A stretch of DNA of 64,000 nucleotides from Pseudorhodoferax sp047601025 (GCF_047601025.1 NZ_JASGJZ010000001.1:3658001-3722000); one strand, 5' to 3'. Counted from the stretch's first letter, positions 1 to 10,066 are shown. Translations and numbers: made by a program. Notes: generated by a model from the sequence alone, not told the origin.

Positions 1-48
1 CGGTTGTGACACACTCGGAATCGTGATCGACATGTAAAACGATAAGAG

Positions 49-1116
49 ATGGGGCGCACGCGGCTCCATGCCGATTCGATGCCCCATCCGTCTCCTACAC
101 CGCTGGCTTTCGGAAGTCGTCAGGCCGTCCATCACAGCGATGCACGCAGGTTTGCCGAATTGATTGCCAGCCTCTACCCGGGCTTGCACTCCTACGAGGC
201 TTTGCTCGGCGACGTCGATTTCTACAGCCGCAGCGCGACCCTCTCCATTCCCGGTCTCCAACTGGCAGCGTCCGCCCAGTCGCCCACGCGGATCGAGTAC
301 ACGGCCAGCCAGGATTGCCTGCTGCTGATTCCCCTGCAGGGGCAGGGCAGCATGCGATCCGGCGGCCGGCGTCTGGACTGGGGCACGGGGCAGTACTGCC
401 TCTACATGGCACCCGGCGATAGCGTGCGGTGGGCGGTCGGCGGCGAGCGGGAGTACGTGCTGCTCACGCTGGATCCGATGGCGCTGGAGCGCGCAGCGCT
501 GGCCATGCGCGGGCCGGAGAGCCGCCCGCAGCCGGCGCTGGAAATGGACCATATGCGGCTGCTGCCCGCGCAGATTGCCGGCGTTCCGGTGGCGGCCATC
601 GCCCGGCACTGGGGTGCGCTGGTGGATCTCTGCGCGCTCGACGCGGATGCGCTGCACCAGCTGGGGCTGCAGGACCTCATCTATCGCCAGCTGGTGCTGC
701 TGTTCCGGCCGGACTGGCTGTCGGCGCCCCCCACCCACCCTGTCGGCAGCAGTCCGGCAGCGCTGCCCGCCGGGTCCGTGGTCCACAAGCGCCGCGCGAT
801 CGACCGCGTGTGCGACCGGCTGATGCAGGACCTGTCGCAAAGGGCCACCTTGACCGACATGGCGATATGGGGCCACATGTCCATCCGGGCCCTGCAGTAC
901 GCCTTCCAGAGCCGCTTCGGCATGAGCCCGTCCGACTGGCTGGCCGAGCAGCGGCTGGCCGCCGCGCGCGAGCGACTGCGCAAGGGCGAATTCGGCAGCA
1001 TCGCGCTGCTGGCGCAGGAGTGCGGTTTCAGCACCGCCAGCCGCTTCTCGGCGGCGTACCGTGCGCGCTATGGCGAGCTGCCGAGCGCCACCTGCCGGAC
1101 CGGCGGCGCGCTCTGA
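49..1116 (+). CDS. AraC-family transcriptional regulator
   Basis: 355 residues. The C-terminal ~100 residues (from about 250) form the paired helix-turn-helix of AraC proteins; the second helix pair contains CGFSTASRFSAAYRARYG. Residues ~30-230 are a cupin-like ligand/dimerisation domain with no close assignment. The ATG at 49 follows GATAAGAG; Met11 (position 79) is a possible alternative start. It lies 122 bp upstream of, and in the same direction as, a large two-partner-secretion adhesin. Between them are two 19-bp direct repeats spaced 21 bp, the classic half-site spacing for this family, so it probably activates the adhesin pair. The inducer is unknown. Confidence 0.88.
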   Translation: MGRTRLHADSMPHPSPTPLAFGSRQAVHHSDARRFAELIASLYPGLHSYEALLGDVDFYSRSATLSIPGLQLAASAQSPTRIEYTASQDCLLLIPLQGQGSMRSGGRRLDWGTGQYCLYMAPGDSVRWAVGGEREYVLLTLDPMALERAALAMRGPESRPQPALEMDHMRLLPAQIAGVPVAAIARHWGALVDLCALDADALHQLGLQDLIYRQLVLLFRPDWLSAPPTHPVGSSPAALPAGSVVHKRRAIDRVCDRLMQDLSQRATLTDMAIWGHMSIRALQYAFQSRFGMSPSDWLAEQRLAAARERLRKGEFGSIALLAQECGFSTASRFSAAYRARYGELPSATCRTGGAL

Positions 1117-1149
1117 CGCGGTCGGGCGCTCGGCCAGGACGGCCGGGTT

Positions 1150-1189
1150 TGCGCAAAGCGCCTAGAAGTCTGCGCAAAGCGTGTAGATG
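1150..1189 (+). promoter_or_regulatory. Tandem direct repeat, probable AraC-type operator for the adhesin operon
   Basis: Two copies of TGCGCAAAGCGnnTAGAnG lie at 1150-1168 and 1171-1189, start to start exactly 21 bp (two helical turns). Sixteen of 19 positions are identical. AraC-family activators bind direct half-sites at this spacing, with the proximal one next to the -35 region. The proximal copy ends 49 bp before the adhesin start, and a weak -10-like GAATACT lies near 1207. The regulator gene ends only 33 bp upstream. Binding by that regulator is inferred. Confidence 0.55.
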
Positions 1190-1238
1190 GGGCCGCGGTT
1201 CGCCCGAATACTCCCGGGTCTTCCTGCATGGGCCTCAC

Positions 1239-4200
1239 ATGAATCGTATCTACCGCAAAGTCTGGAGCCGGCGCCTGGGCGCCTTCGTCGCCGTCGCCGA
1301 AACCGCCCGCAGCCGTGGCAAGTCCGCTGGCGCGGCCTGCCTGGTGCTGGCCGGCACGACGGCGCTGGCGGCCGGCCCGGCGGCGACGGCGCTGCCCACC
1401 GGCGGGCAGGTCACGGCCGGCAGCGCCGCCATCGCGCAGCAGGGCAGCGCGATGACGGTGACCCAGGGCAGCCAGCGCGCGGCGATCAACTGGCAGGGCT
1501 TCTCGATCGGCAAGGACGCCAGCGTCCGCTTCCAGCAGCCCAACGCGCAGGCCGTGGTGCTGAACCGCGTGACGGGCGCGCAGGCCTCGGTGATCGACGG
1601 CGCGCTGCAGGCCAACGGCCAGGTGTTCGTGCTCAACCCCAACGGCGTGCTGTTCGGCAAGGGCGCGCGGGTGGACACCGCCGGCCTGGTGGCCTCCACG
1701 CGCGGCCTGTCCGATGCCGACTTCATGGCCGGCAAGACCACCTTCAGCGGCAGCGGCGCGGGCAGCGTCGTCAACGAGGGCACGCTCAACGCGGCCGATG
1801 GCGGCTACGTGGCGCTGATCGGCCAGCAGGTGCGCAACGACGGCGTCATCAGCGCCAAGCTGGGCCACGTGGCGCTGGCCGCCGGCAACCAGGTGACGCT
1901 GAACTTCAACGGCAGCACGCTGGTCGGCGTGACCATCGAGCAGGGCGCGCTGGACAGCCTGGTGGCCAACGGCGGCGCCATCCTGGCCGACGGCGGCGAA
2001 GTGCTGCTCACCGCCAAAGCCGCCGAAGGGTTGCTGGACGGCATGGTCAACCACAGCGGCGAGATCCGCGCGCGCAGCATCGCCGAGCACGAGGGAAAAA
2101 TCGTGCTGCTGGGCGACATGGAGCGCGGCACGACCACGGTCAGCGGCACGCTGGACGCCAGCGCGCCGGACGGCGCGAATGGTGTGAATGGCGGCTTCAT
2201 CGAGACCAGCGCCGCCAAGGTCAAGGTCGCCGACGGCGCGCGCATCACCACCGCGGCCGCGCAGGGCCGCACCGGCACCTGGCTGATCGACCCGAATGAC
2301 TACACCATTGCCGCCAGCGGCGGCGACATCAGCGGCGCGGCGCTGGCGGCGCAACTGGCCGGCAACAACGTCGTGATCCAGAGCACCACCGGCAGCAACA
2401 TCAACGGCAACGGCGACATCTTCGTCAACGACGCGGTGAACTGGTCCGCCAACTCGAGGCTGATGCTGTACGCCGATCGCAACATCTATATCAACAAGCC
2501 CATCACCGCCACGGGCGCCAGCGGCCACCTGCTATTGGCACCTGGGATGGCGACGAACAATGGCGTGGTCGGCGGGCAGACTTCGGACTACTACGTGAAC
2601 GCGCCGATATCGTTGCAGGCCGGGCAGAACTTCTCCACGCAACTGGGCTATGCCAACTACACCCGCACCTACACCGTGGTGAACAGCCTGGGCGCGCTGG
2701 GCAGCACCTCGGCCACCGACTTGATAGGTGCGCTGAGCGGCAGCACCGCGATCCCCTACCTGGCGCTGGGGGCGAACCTGGACGCCAGCAACATCGCCTT
2801 CACGAACTCCGTGGCCGGCAGCAACACGCCCACGGTGTTCGCCGGGCTGGGGCACAAGATCAGCAACATCGACATCGCGGTCGGTCAGGGGCCGTCCGCC
2901 GCCTTCTTCGGCGGCTCGCGGGGCAACCTGACGGTGCGCGACCTGCGCCTGGACAACGTGAACGCCCACGACAACTTCAGCGCAACATACTATTCATCCG
3001 CCCTGGTTGCGCAGGCGACGGGGCCAGTGTGGATTTCAGGCGTCTCCGTTTCCAATCTGAGCCTCTCGGGGAGCGGCTATGCGCCCGGTGGGCTGGTCGG
3101 CTACGTGAACAACGGTGGTAGTGTCAACATCGTTCGCAGCTCGGTCCAGGGTACGGTGTCCGGCGTCGTGGCAGGCGGCTTGGTCGCAAACGCCCTGGGG
3201 GCCGTGTACGTGGCCGATTCCTACGCGCGTGTCAACGTGTCGGCGTCGGGCCTCGTCCAAGGATCAACGGGCCAGCTCTATGCCGGTGGCGGCTTGGTTG
3301 GCCAAGCGGGCGCCAACATCACTATTGAGCGTAGCTACCACGTAGGCAGTGTGCCGGGAGGCGCGGGAAGTCTTGTCGGCGTTGTCCCCCCTGTAGTCAG
3401 CCCGACTATCAAGGTCACCGACAGTTTCTGGGACGGTTCGGTCGTCGGCGCGGCTACTGTGGCGGTGGGCAGCGTTGGAGGGTCGGCACCGATTACGATC
3501 ACCCGTGGCGGCTCGCGCACCACCGCTCAGATGACGAATCCGACGACGTTCACCGGCGCGGGATGGGACTTCGGCCCCACCGGGCCCTGGCTGCACAAGA
3601 GCACGCTCAATGACGGCTACCCGGTGCTCAAGGCGCCCTGGACCACCACCACCTCGCTGCTGCTGAGCCTGTCCAGCCCGCTGTCCATGACCTACGGCGA
3701 CACGGTGCCCGTGCTCACGGGCCTGAGCCTCACCGGCTGCGGGAACTGCCTGACGGTCAACTGGGGCGCGGCGCTGTCATCGACCACCCCCGCCGGCAGC
3801 TACGCCTATGCCAGCACGCCCAACATCTTCTCGCTGAACTGGGCCAGCGGCATCAACCCGTCCGACTACGACGTGACGCTGCCCACCGGCTTCTTCACCG
3901 TGGACCCTCGCGCCCTGACGCTGGCCGTGAACAGCGGCGCCACGCGCGCCTACGACGGCAGTGCCCTGGCCGCGGCCAGCCTGTTCAACCTCGCCGGCAC
4001 CGTCAACGGCGACAGCGTGAGCCTGGGCGGTGCGGCCACGCTGGACTCCCTGCACGCCGGCACGCGCACGGTCGCCGGCATCGGCGGCCTGACGCTCAAC
4101 AGCAGCAACTACACGCTGGGCAACAGCGTGCCGTCCGGCACGGTGGAGGTCAGCAAGGCGGCGGTGACGGCCAACCTGAGCGTGGCGCCGCGCGCCTACG

Positions 4201-7200
4201 ACGGCACGACCAGCGCCAGCGTCACGGCCAGCCCGGTCGGCGGCGTCGCGGGCGACACGCTCAGCTTCACCGGCGTCACCGGCGTGCTCGACAGCGCCGA
4301 CGCCGGCAACCGCACCGCCAGCGTGGACGTGGCGGGCCTCAGCGTGACCGGCGTGGGCCTGCCCAGCGACTACGACTTCACCGCCATCACCGGCCAGCCG
4401 GTACCCACCACCGTCACGCCCAAGGCCCTGACGCTCAGCGGCGCCACGGTGGCTGCCAAGGTCTACGACGGCAGCACCGCCGGCAGCGCCACGGGCGGCG
4501 CGCTCAGCGGCCTGGTGGGCAACGAAACGCTGGTGTTCACACCCACCGTCACGTTTACCTCCGCCAACGCCGGCGCCACCGCGCAGGTCGGCGCCACGCT
4601 GGCCGACGGCACGAACGGCGGCAAGGCCGGCAACTACAGCGTCACGCTCGCCGCCGACGGCACCGCCATCACCCCGCGCGTGGTGCAGGCCGGCAAGACC
4701 TACGACGGCAGCAGCACCTTCGCGGGCACCGACCTGGTGGTGCAGAACCTGGTGGCCGGCGACATCGTCACCGCCACCGGCAGCGGCATCCTGTCCGGTG
4801 CCGGCGCGGGCACGCAGACGCTGGCCTCGGCCGGCACGCTGAGCCTGAACAACGGCAACTACACCCTCAACGGGTCGAGCTACCTGGTGCTGCCGCGCCC
4901 GGTGAGCCTGGCCACGCTGGCCGGCGCCAGCAAGGTCTACGACGGCGGCACCGACGTGGGCAGCACGCTGCTGCAGATCACCAACATCGCCTTCGGCGAC
5001 ACCCTGTCCCTGTCGGGCAGCGGCAGCCTGGCCGCCTCCGGCGTGGGCAGCCGCGCGCTGGTCGGCGTCACCGGCCTGACGCTGACCGGCGCGCACGCCG
5101 GCAACTACACCCTGGTGGGCGCCACGCCTAGCGGCAGCGTGACGGTCACGGCCCGGCCGGTCAGCGTCGTCGCCGTGGCCGGCGCGAGCAAGGTCTACGA
5201 CGGCAACACCGATGCCGGCAGCACGCTGCTGCAGCTCGGCAACCTCGTCGGCAGCGACAGCGTGAGCCTGTCCGGCCAGGCCAGCCTGGCCGGTGCCAAC
5301 GTTGGCACGCAGGCCATCACGGGCCTCACGGGCCTGGCGCTGGCGGGCGTGGATGCCGGCAACTACACGCTGATGGGCGCCACCCCCAGCGGCAGCGTGA
5401 CGGTCACGGCCCGGCCGGTCAGCATTGCCGGCATCGCCGGCGCCAGCAAGGTCTACGACGGCAGCACCGATGCGGGCAGCGCGCTGCTGCAGATCACCAA
5501 CATCGCCGGCAACGACAGCGTGGGACTGGCCGGCAACGCCAGCCTGGCCGGCGCCAACGCCGGCACGCAGGCCCTCACCGGCCTCACCGGCCTGGCGCTG
5601 ACGGGCGCGGCCGCCGGCAACTACACGCTGGTGGGCAGCACGCCCGGCGGCAGCGTGACGATCACGGCGCGGCCGGTCAGCATTGCCAGCATCGCCGGCG
5701 CCAGCAAGGTCTACGACGGCAGCACCGATGCGGGCAGCACGCTGCTGCAGATCACCAACCTCGTGGCCGGCGAGAGCGTGGGCCTGTCGGGCCAGGCCAG
5801 CCTGGCCGGCGCCAACGTCGGCACGCAGGCCATCGCCGGCCTCACCGGCCTGACGCTGGTGGGCGTGGATGCCGGCAACTACACGCTGGTGGGCAGCACG
5901 CCCGGCGGCAGCGTGACGATCACGGCGCGGCCGGTCAGCATCGCCAGCATCGCCGGCGCCAGCAAGGTCTACGACGGCAGCACCGACGCCGGCAGCACGC
6001 TGCTGCAGATCACCAACCTCGTGCCTGGCGACAGCGTGGCCGTGGGCGGCAGCGCCACGCTGGCCGGCGCCAACGCCGGCACGCAGGCCATCGCCGGCCT
6101 CGCCGGCCTGACGCTGGTGGGCGCGAACGCGGGCAACTACACGCTGGTGGGCAGCACACCCACGGGCAGCGTGACCATCACGGCGCGGCCGGTCAGCGTC
6201 AGCGCGGCGCCGGGCGCCAGCCGGGCCTACGACGGCACGGCGCTGGCCGGGGCGGAGCTGCTGCAGTTGAGCGGCGTGCTGCCCGGCGAGCAGGCGGGCC
6301 TGACCGGCAGCGCGGCGCTGTCGGGCAAGGGCGTGGGCACGCAGGCGCTGTCTGCCGGCACGCTGGCGCTGGGCAACCCGAACTACGTGCTGGCCGGCGG
6401 CCCGTCCGGTAGCGTGACGATCACGCCGCGCGTGCTGCTGGTGCACTTCACGGTGGCCGACAAGGTGTTCGACGGCACGCTGGGCGCCAGCGTGCAGGCC
6501 ACGGACGACCGCGTCGCCGGCGACCGGTTCGGCGTGGACTACACCGCCGCCTTCGCCGACACCACGGCCGGCCGCGGCAAGCCCGTCGCCATCACCGGCC
6601 TGGGCCTGAGCGGGCCGGACGCCGGCAACTACCAGCTGGCCGGCGGCGCCGGCCAGGGCGTGACGGGCAACCTGGTGCCCCGTCCGCTGACCTACACCCT
6701 GGCCAGCACCGCGCCGGACAAGCTGTACATGGCCGACGGCACGGACCTGGTGACCACCGCGCAGCTGGACCAGCTGGTACTGCAAAGCTGGGCCAACACC
6801 GTGGCTGGCACGGCGCCCGGCGCGCTGGCCTACACCATCTGGAAGGACGGCCGGCAGGTGGACGCCATCCGCGACGCGGGGCTGTACGAGATCCGCGCGC
6901 AGTTCGCGGCGCAGGACGCGCACTACGCGATCGCCGACGCGGGCAACACGGTGCTGCGCATCGCGGTGCAGGACAACGCCATCCGCGAGGTGGTGGCCCA
7001 GGCGGTGCGCACGCAGCCCGCGACGCCGCAGGCCTCGGTGCCGCCGGGCAGCGGTGCGCCGGCATCGAAGGCGCCGACGCTGGTGAACGTGCCGCCGGCC
7101 ATAGTCTCGGCCTTCAGCCCCGGCGCGCCGCTGGCGCTGGCGCTGGCACCGACCCAGGACGAGCCGACCGCCACCGTGACGCTGGGCCAGGCGCGCGCCA

Positions 7201-7340
7201 TGGCCATCGCCGGCAGCGGCGCGGGCCGGGACGTGCGCGTGCCCGTCAGCCGCAACTCGCTGGCCGAGATCGTCAACGGCGGCGTGCGCCTGCCCACGGG
7301 CGTGGACCAGCTGCTGTTCGTCGTCCAGTCCGAGCAGTGA
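1239..7340 (+). CDS. Two-partner secretion exoprotein (TpsA), filamentous adhesin with MBG repeats
   Basis: 2033 residues from the ATG at 1239. The first ~30 residues (MNRIYRKVWSRRLGAFVAVAE) are an extended signal peptide region (ESPR) typical of type Vb exoproteins. This fixes the start; the upstream open frame is noise. Residues ~55-300 are the TPS/haemagglutination-activity domain, with the hallmark NPNGVLFG near residue 133. Residues ~610-720 carry GLUG-like Gly-rich repeats (GGLVGYVNNGG). From ~900 to ~1820 there are eleven MBG-type units marked by K/R-x-YDG or KVFDG, then a Pro/Ala-rich C-terminus without an anchor. The product should be exported by Sec and secreted through the TpsB partner encoded 4 bp downstream, to act as a surface or shed adhesin. 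Ligand unknown. Confidence 0.9.
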   Translation: MNRIYRKVWSRRLGAFVAVAETARSRGKSAGAACLVLAGTTALAAGPAATALPTGGQVTAGSAAIAQQGSAMTVTQGSQRAAINWQGFSIGKDASVRFQQPNAQAVVLNRVTGAQASVIDGALQANGQVFVLNPNGVLFGKGARVDTAGLVASTRGLSDADFMAGKTTFSGSGAGSVVNEGTLNAADGGYVALIGQQVRNDGVISAKLGHVALAAGNQVTLNFNGSTLVGVTIEQGALDSLVANGGAILADGGEVLLTAKAAEGLLDGMVNHSGEIRARSIAEHEGKIVLLGDMERGTTTVSGTLDASAPDGANGVNGGFIETSAAKVKVADGARITTAAAQGRTGTWLIDPNDYTIAASGGDISGAALAAQLAGNNVVIQSTTGSNINGNGDIFVNDAVNWSANSRLMLYADRNIYINKPITATGASGHLLLAPGMATNNGVVGGQTSDYYVNAPISLQAGQNFSTQLGYANYTRTYTVVNSLGALGSTSATDLIGALSGSTAIPYLALGANLDASNIAFTNSVAGSNTPTVFAGLGHKISNIDIAVGQGPSAAFFGGSRGNLTVRDLRLDNVNAHDNFSATYYSSALVAQATGPVWISGVSVSNLSLSGSGYAPGGLVGYVNNGGSVNIVRSSVQGTVSGVVAGGLVANALGAVYVADSYARVNVSASGLVQGSTGQLYAGGGLVGQAGANITIERSYHVGSVPGGAGSLVGVVPPVVSPTIKVTDSFWDGSVVGAATVAVGSVGGSAPITITRGGSRTTAQMTNPTTFTGAGWDFGPTGPWLHKSTLNDGYPVLKAPWTTTTSLLLSLSSPLSMTYGDTVPVLTGLSLTGCGNCLTVNWGAALSSTTPAGSYAYASTPNIFSLNWASGINPSDYDVTLPTGFFTVDPRALTLAVNSGATRAYDGSALAAASLFNLAGTVNGDSVSLGGAATLDSLHAGTRTVAGIGGLTLNSSNYTLGNSVPSGTVEVSKAAVTANLSVAPRAYDGTTSASVTASPVGGVAGDTLSFTGVTGVLDSADAGNRTASVDVAGLSVTGVGLPSDYDFTAITGQPVPTTVTPKALTLSGATVAAKVYDGSTAGSATGGALSGLVGNETLVFTPTVTFTSANAGATAQVGATLADGTNGGKAGNYSVTLAADGTAITPRVVQAGKTYDGSSTFAGTDLVVQNLVAGDIVTATGSGILSGAGAGTQTLASAGTLSLNNGNYTLNGSSYLVLPRPVSLATLAGASKVYDGGTDVGSTLLQITNIAFGDTLSLSGSGSLAASGVGSRALVGVTGLTLTGAHAGNYTLVGATPSGSVTVTARPVSVVAVAGASKVYDGNTDAGSTLLQLGNLVGSDSVSLSGQASLAGANVGTQAITGLTGLALAGVDAGNYTLMGATPSGSVTVTARPVSIAGIAGASKVYDGSTDAGSALLQITNIAGNDSVGLAGNASLAGANAGTQALTGLTGLALTGAAAGNYTLVGSTPGGSVTITARPVSIASIAGASKVYDGSTDAGSTLLQITNLVAGESVGLSGQASLAGANVGTQAIAGLTGLTLVGVDAGNYTLVGSTPGGSVTITARPVSIASIAGASKVYDGSTDAGSTLLQITNLVPGDSVAVGGSATLAGANAGTQAIAGLAGLTLVGANAGNYTLVGSTPTGSVTITARPVSVSAAPGASRAYDGTALAGAELLQLSGVLPGEQAGLTGSAALSGKGVGTQALSAGTLALGNPNYVLAGGPSGSVTITPRVLLVHFTVADKVFDGTLGASVQATDDRVAGDRFGVDYTAAFADTTAGRGKPVAITGLGLSGPDAGNYQLAGGAGQGVTGNLVPRPLTYTLASTAPDKLYMADGTDLVTTAQLDQLVLQSWANTVAGTAPGALAYTIWKDGRQVDAIRDAGLYEIRAQFAAQDAHYAIADAGNTVLRIAVQDNAIREVVAQAVRTQPATPQASVPPGSGAPASKAPTLVNVPPAIVSAFSPGAPLALALAPTQDEPTATVTLGQARAMAIAGSGAGRDVRVPVSRNSLAEIVNGGVRLPTGVDQLLFVVQSEQ
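4932..6221 (+). repeat. Five tandem 258-bp repeats in the adhesin gene
   Basis: The KVYDG motif codons start at 4932, 5190, 5448, 5706 and 5964, and the next unit (RAYDG) at 6222, so the period is exactly 258 bp (86 codons). Units are highly similar at DNA level, with phrases such as GASKVYDGSTDAGS, SLAGANVGTQAI and GNYTLVGSTP. Diverged units flank the array at 3945, 4191, 4458, 4695 and 6462, with periods of 237-267 bp. Each unit corresponds to one MBG-type beta-sandwich. Copy number may vary by recombination. Confidence 0.85.
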
Positions 7341-7344
7341 CCCG

Positions 7345-9117
7345 ATGTCCCCGTCAAACCCACTCATTCCAATGGTCACCACCCTTCGGGCTTCCATGAC
7401 AACGTCCCGCCTCTCCGTGTCGATCGCCCTGGCGCTGGCCAGCCTGGCCGCGCAGGCGCAGACACCGCCACAAACGCCCCCGGGCATCGGCGATGCGCTG
7501 CGCCAGGTGCCGGCCCCGCCCAGGCAGGCCGAGCAGGAACCCGCCCTGCCGGCCATCGGCAACGCCCCGCCGGCGCCGCCGATGCAGGCGCTGCCCGGCG
7601 GCGGCCCGGCCGTGCAGGTCAGCCGCTTCGACATCACCGGCAACCGCGTGATCGACACCGCCACGCTGCAGGCCCAGTTGGCGGGCGAGTTGCAGGGCGA
7701 GGCCGGCAAGCGCTACACGCTGCCCGAGCTGGAGGCGGTGGCCGCCAAGCTCACGCGCTACTACCGTGCCCAGGGCTACTTCGTCGCGCGGGCCTACGTG
7801 CCGGCGCAGGAACTGCACGACGGCGTGCTGACGCTGCGCGTGGTGGAGGGCAACTACGGCCGCTTCGTGCTGGACAACCAGTCGCGCGTGAACGACCCGG
7901 TGGTGCAGGGCCTGCTGGACGACGTGAAGCAGTACGACATCGTCTCGCTGGACACGCTGGAGCGGGCGATGCTGATCATCAACGACACGCCCGGCGTGCA
8001 GGTGGTGCGCGCCGACGTGATGCCCGGCGAGCGCGTGGGCACCAGCGACTTCGCCATCGGCACCCAGGCCACGCCGGCGGTGACCGGCTACGTGCTGGCC
8101 GACAACCACGGCTCGCGCTACACCGGCAAGGGCCGGCTGTCGGGCAACGTGGACTGGAACTCGCCCACCGGCCGCGGCGACCGCCTGTCGGCCAGCGGCC
8201 TGCTGACCGAGCAGGCCGGCCTGGCCAACGGCCGCGTGGCGTATTCCGCGCTGCTGGCGAGCAACGGCACGCGCCTGGAGGCGGCGCTGTCGCGCACCCG
8301 CTACGAGCTGGGCGACCGCTACGCGGCGCTGGACGCCACCGGCACCGCCGACGCGCTGGAACTGGGCGTGACCACGCCGCTCAAGCGCACGCGCGCGGCC
8401 AGCGTGGAAGCGGGCCTCACCCTGGCGGCGCGGCGCCTGCGCGACGAGATCGGCAGCACCGGCACGGTCACGCCCAAGCGGGCGTACAGCGCCACCGCCA
8501 GCGTGAAGGGGCGCCTCGAGCACGCCATCGCCGGCCACGACGGGCTGACCGTGGCCGAGGCCGCGCTGACCGTCGGGCGGCTGGCCTTCCGCGACGCGGC
8601 CGCGAAGGCGCTGGATGCGGCGGGCGACGACACCCAGGGCGGCTATGCCAAGCTGAACCTGGGCGTGGCGCGCGCGACGCTGCTGGCGGCGGGGCTGACG
8701 CTGCACACCAATGCGCGCGCGCAGTGGACGCTGTCCAACCGCAACCTGGACGGCAGCGAGCGCATGGGCGTGTCCGGCGGCGGCGGCGTGCTGGCCTATC
8801 CGATCGGCGAACTCAGCGGCGACCATGCGGCGCTGGTCCACCTGGAGCTGGCCAAGGACCTGGGCGCCATGGGCAGCGACGCGCTGCGCTGGACGGCCGG
8901 GCCGTTCGTGGACTACGGCTGGGCCCGCGCGGCCCGGCCCGTCGGCGACGCCGGCCAGGGGCGCACGCTGGGCGACGTCGGCCTGTCGCTGGGCGTGGCG
9001 ATGGCCCGGGGCGGCTTCGCCAAGCTGCAGGTGGCCCGCCGCACGGTAGGCGGCGAGCCGCGCAGCGAGAGCGCCGCGCGCACGCGCTGGATGCTGCAGG
9101 GCGGTTGGGTGTTCTAG
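7345..9117 (+). CDS. Two-partner secretion transporter (TpsB, ShlB/FhaC/HecB family)
   Basis: 590 residues from the ATG at 7345, or 573 from the ATG at 7396. The latter gives a cleaner signal peptide (MTTSRLSVSIALALASLAAQA), so 7396 may be the true start. After a Pro-rich linker comes a POTRA domain (about residues 90-170, VQVSRFDITGNRVID to RVVEGNYG), then a FhaC-type 16-strand beta-barrel to the C-terminus (ends GGWVF, with the terminal Phe typical of outer-membrane proteins). It should sit in the outer membrane and translocate the TpsA adhesin encoded 4 bp upstream; the two are surely co-transcribed. Length fits the family (550-600). Confidence 0.92.
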   Translation: MSPSNPLIPMVTTLRASMTTSRLSVSIALALASLAAQAQTPPQTPPGIGDALRQVPAPPRQAEQEPALPAIGNAPPAPPMQALPGGGPAVQVSRFDITGNRVIDTATLQAQLAGELQGEAGKRYTLPELEAVAAKLTRYYRAQGYFVARAYVPAQELHDGVLTLRVVEGNYGRFVLDNQSRVNDPVVQGLLDDVKQYDIVSLDTLERAMLIINDTPGVQVVRADVMPGERVGTSDFAIGTQATPAVTGYVLADNHGSRYTGKGRLSGNVDWNSPTGRGDRLSASGLLTEQAGLANGRVAYSALLASNGTRLEAALSRTRYELGDRYAALDATGTADALELGVTTPLKRTRAASVEAGLTLAARRLRDEIGSTGTVTPKRAYSATASVKGRLEHAIAGHDGLTVAEAALTVGRLAFRDAAAKALDAAGDDTQGGYAKLNLGVARATLLAAGLTLHTNARAQWTLSNRNLDGSERMGVSGGGGVLAYPIGELSGDHAALVHLELAKDLGAMGSDALRWTAGPFVDYGWARAARPVGDAGQGRTLGDVGLSLGVAMARGGFAKLQVARRTVGGEPRSESAARTRWMLQGGWVF

Positions 9118-10057
9118 GCGTCGGCCGACGGGGTGTGGGCCGGGACCGGCCGGGCCAACCCGCGCGGGCGGCGGCTGCCGGCGCTGCGGTGGTACATGAC
9201 GCGAGGGCGCTGCGCCGCGGGCGCCGGGCGGTCGAAGGCGGGTCCGACGGGTCCGGGACGCAGCGGTGCGCCGGCGGCACGGTGCTGCACGGCACGGCGC
9301 CCGAGCTGCTGCGGCAGGAGCGGTAGGGGCCGCGGCCGGCGCGCCTTGCAAGCCGCCAGCGCATGACGCAGGCCGCCGGGCGGCATGGCCTGGATCCGGG
9401 CCGGCCGCGCCGCGTGCACGCCGTGCGCGGGATCGCGGCGCGCCGAAGCGCACGAGATGCCGCACGCCGCGGCCATTTGCCCCGGCGCGGTGGGCGCGAT
9501 GGCGCCAGGCGTTGCAGGGGCATCGAATCGCAGCGGGACGGGCCGCCAGCAGCCGCGGCCGCCTGCACCCCACAGGGAACCAGCGCACGATGGGCCGCTA
9601 CGACGTGTGCCATCGGGGGCCGTCCTTCACCCGCCGCATCAGCCTCGGGCTGTTTCGAAGATCTGAACAGTATCGGGGCTGGGCGAGACATGCGCAGCGC
9701 ATGCCCACGGCGAAGTCGGCCACGCGCTGCAGGCCGATCCACGTGGCCTTGATGCCGGGCTTGCCATCGCTCTTGCGCCCGGGACAGCTGCCCAGCGTGG
9801 CGATCAGGCGGATCGCCTGATCGAGCCGAGGCACCTCGTCCGGCGGCTTCTTCTTCAGCAGGATGCAGACGGCCCCCGTCCGGGCGTTCTCCGGGTCGGG
9901 GCCATGCCCTGCGTACGTCGAGGGCAGCCCCAGCCCACCGCACCGTCCCACCGGCCTGGCTCTCCGCGGCAGGCTGCGGAAGGCATGGCGCGCGAGCCGG
10001 CAGGGTGCTTCGTCTTCCCGTCGGCCCGGCACGTCGACGCGTTCCTGACGCACATCG
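9118..10057. other. Gene-poor stretch containing a transposase remnant
   Basis: About 940 bp with no credible intact gene between the TpsB gene and the TonB-receptor operon. Open frames on both strands are short or have compositionally odd Arg/Pro-rich translations. The only recognisable content is a piece of an IS4-type transposase on the minus strand (9688-9906). No terminal inverted repeats or target duplication were recognised. Confidence 0.6.
9688..9906 (-). pseudogene. Remnant of an IS4-family transposase (C-terminal piece)
   Basis: The minus-strand translation reads DPENARTGAVCILLKKKPP and then LGSCPGRKSDGKPGIKATW, followed by IGLQRVADFAVGMR. This matches the C-terminal end of Tn5/IS4-like transposases (family pattern LGGFLGRKxDGEPGxKTxWxGLQR), which I recognise from memory. 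The frame is open about 160 codons upstream, but the translation there no longer resembles a transposase and no DDE motif is visible. It is a dead fragment marking an old insertion upstream of the TonB-receptor operon. Confidence 0.6.
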
Positions 10058-10066
10058 ATGATAGTA

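Noticed and set aside
4932..6221. CRISPR array
   Set aside because: The repeats are 258-bp coding units without spacers and encode MBG-type protein domains.
3777..7709. 1310-codon open frame antisense to the adhesin gene
   Set aside because: High G+C third positions suppress stops on the opposite strand; the translation is Ala/Arg/Gly/His-rich without domains, and the sense strand has a clear ESPR/TPS/MBG protein.
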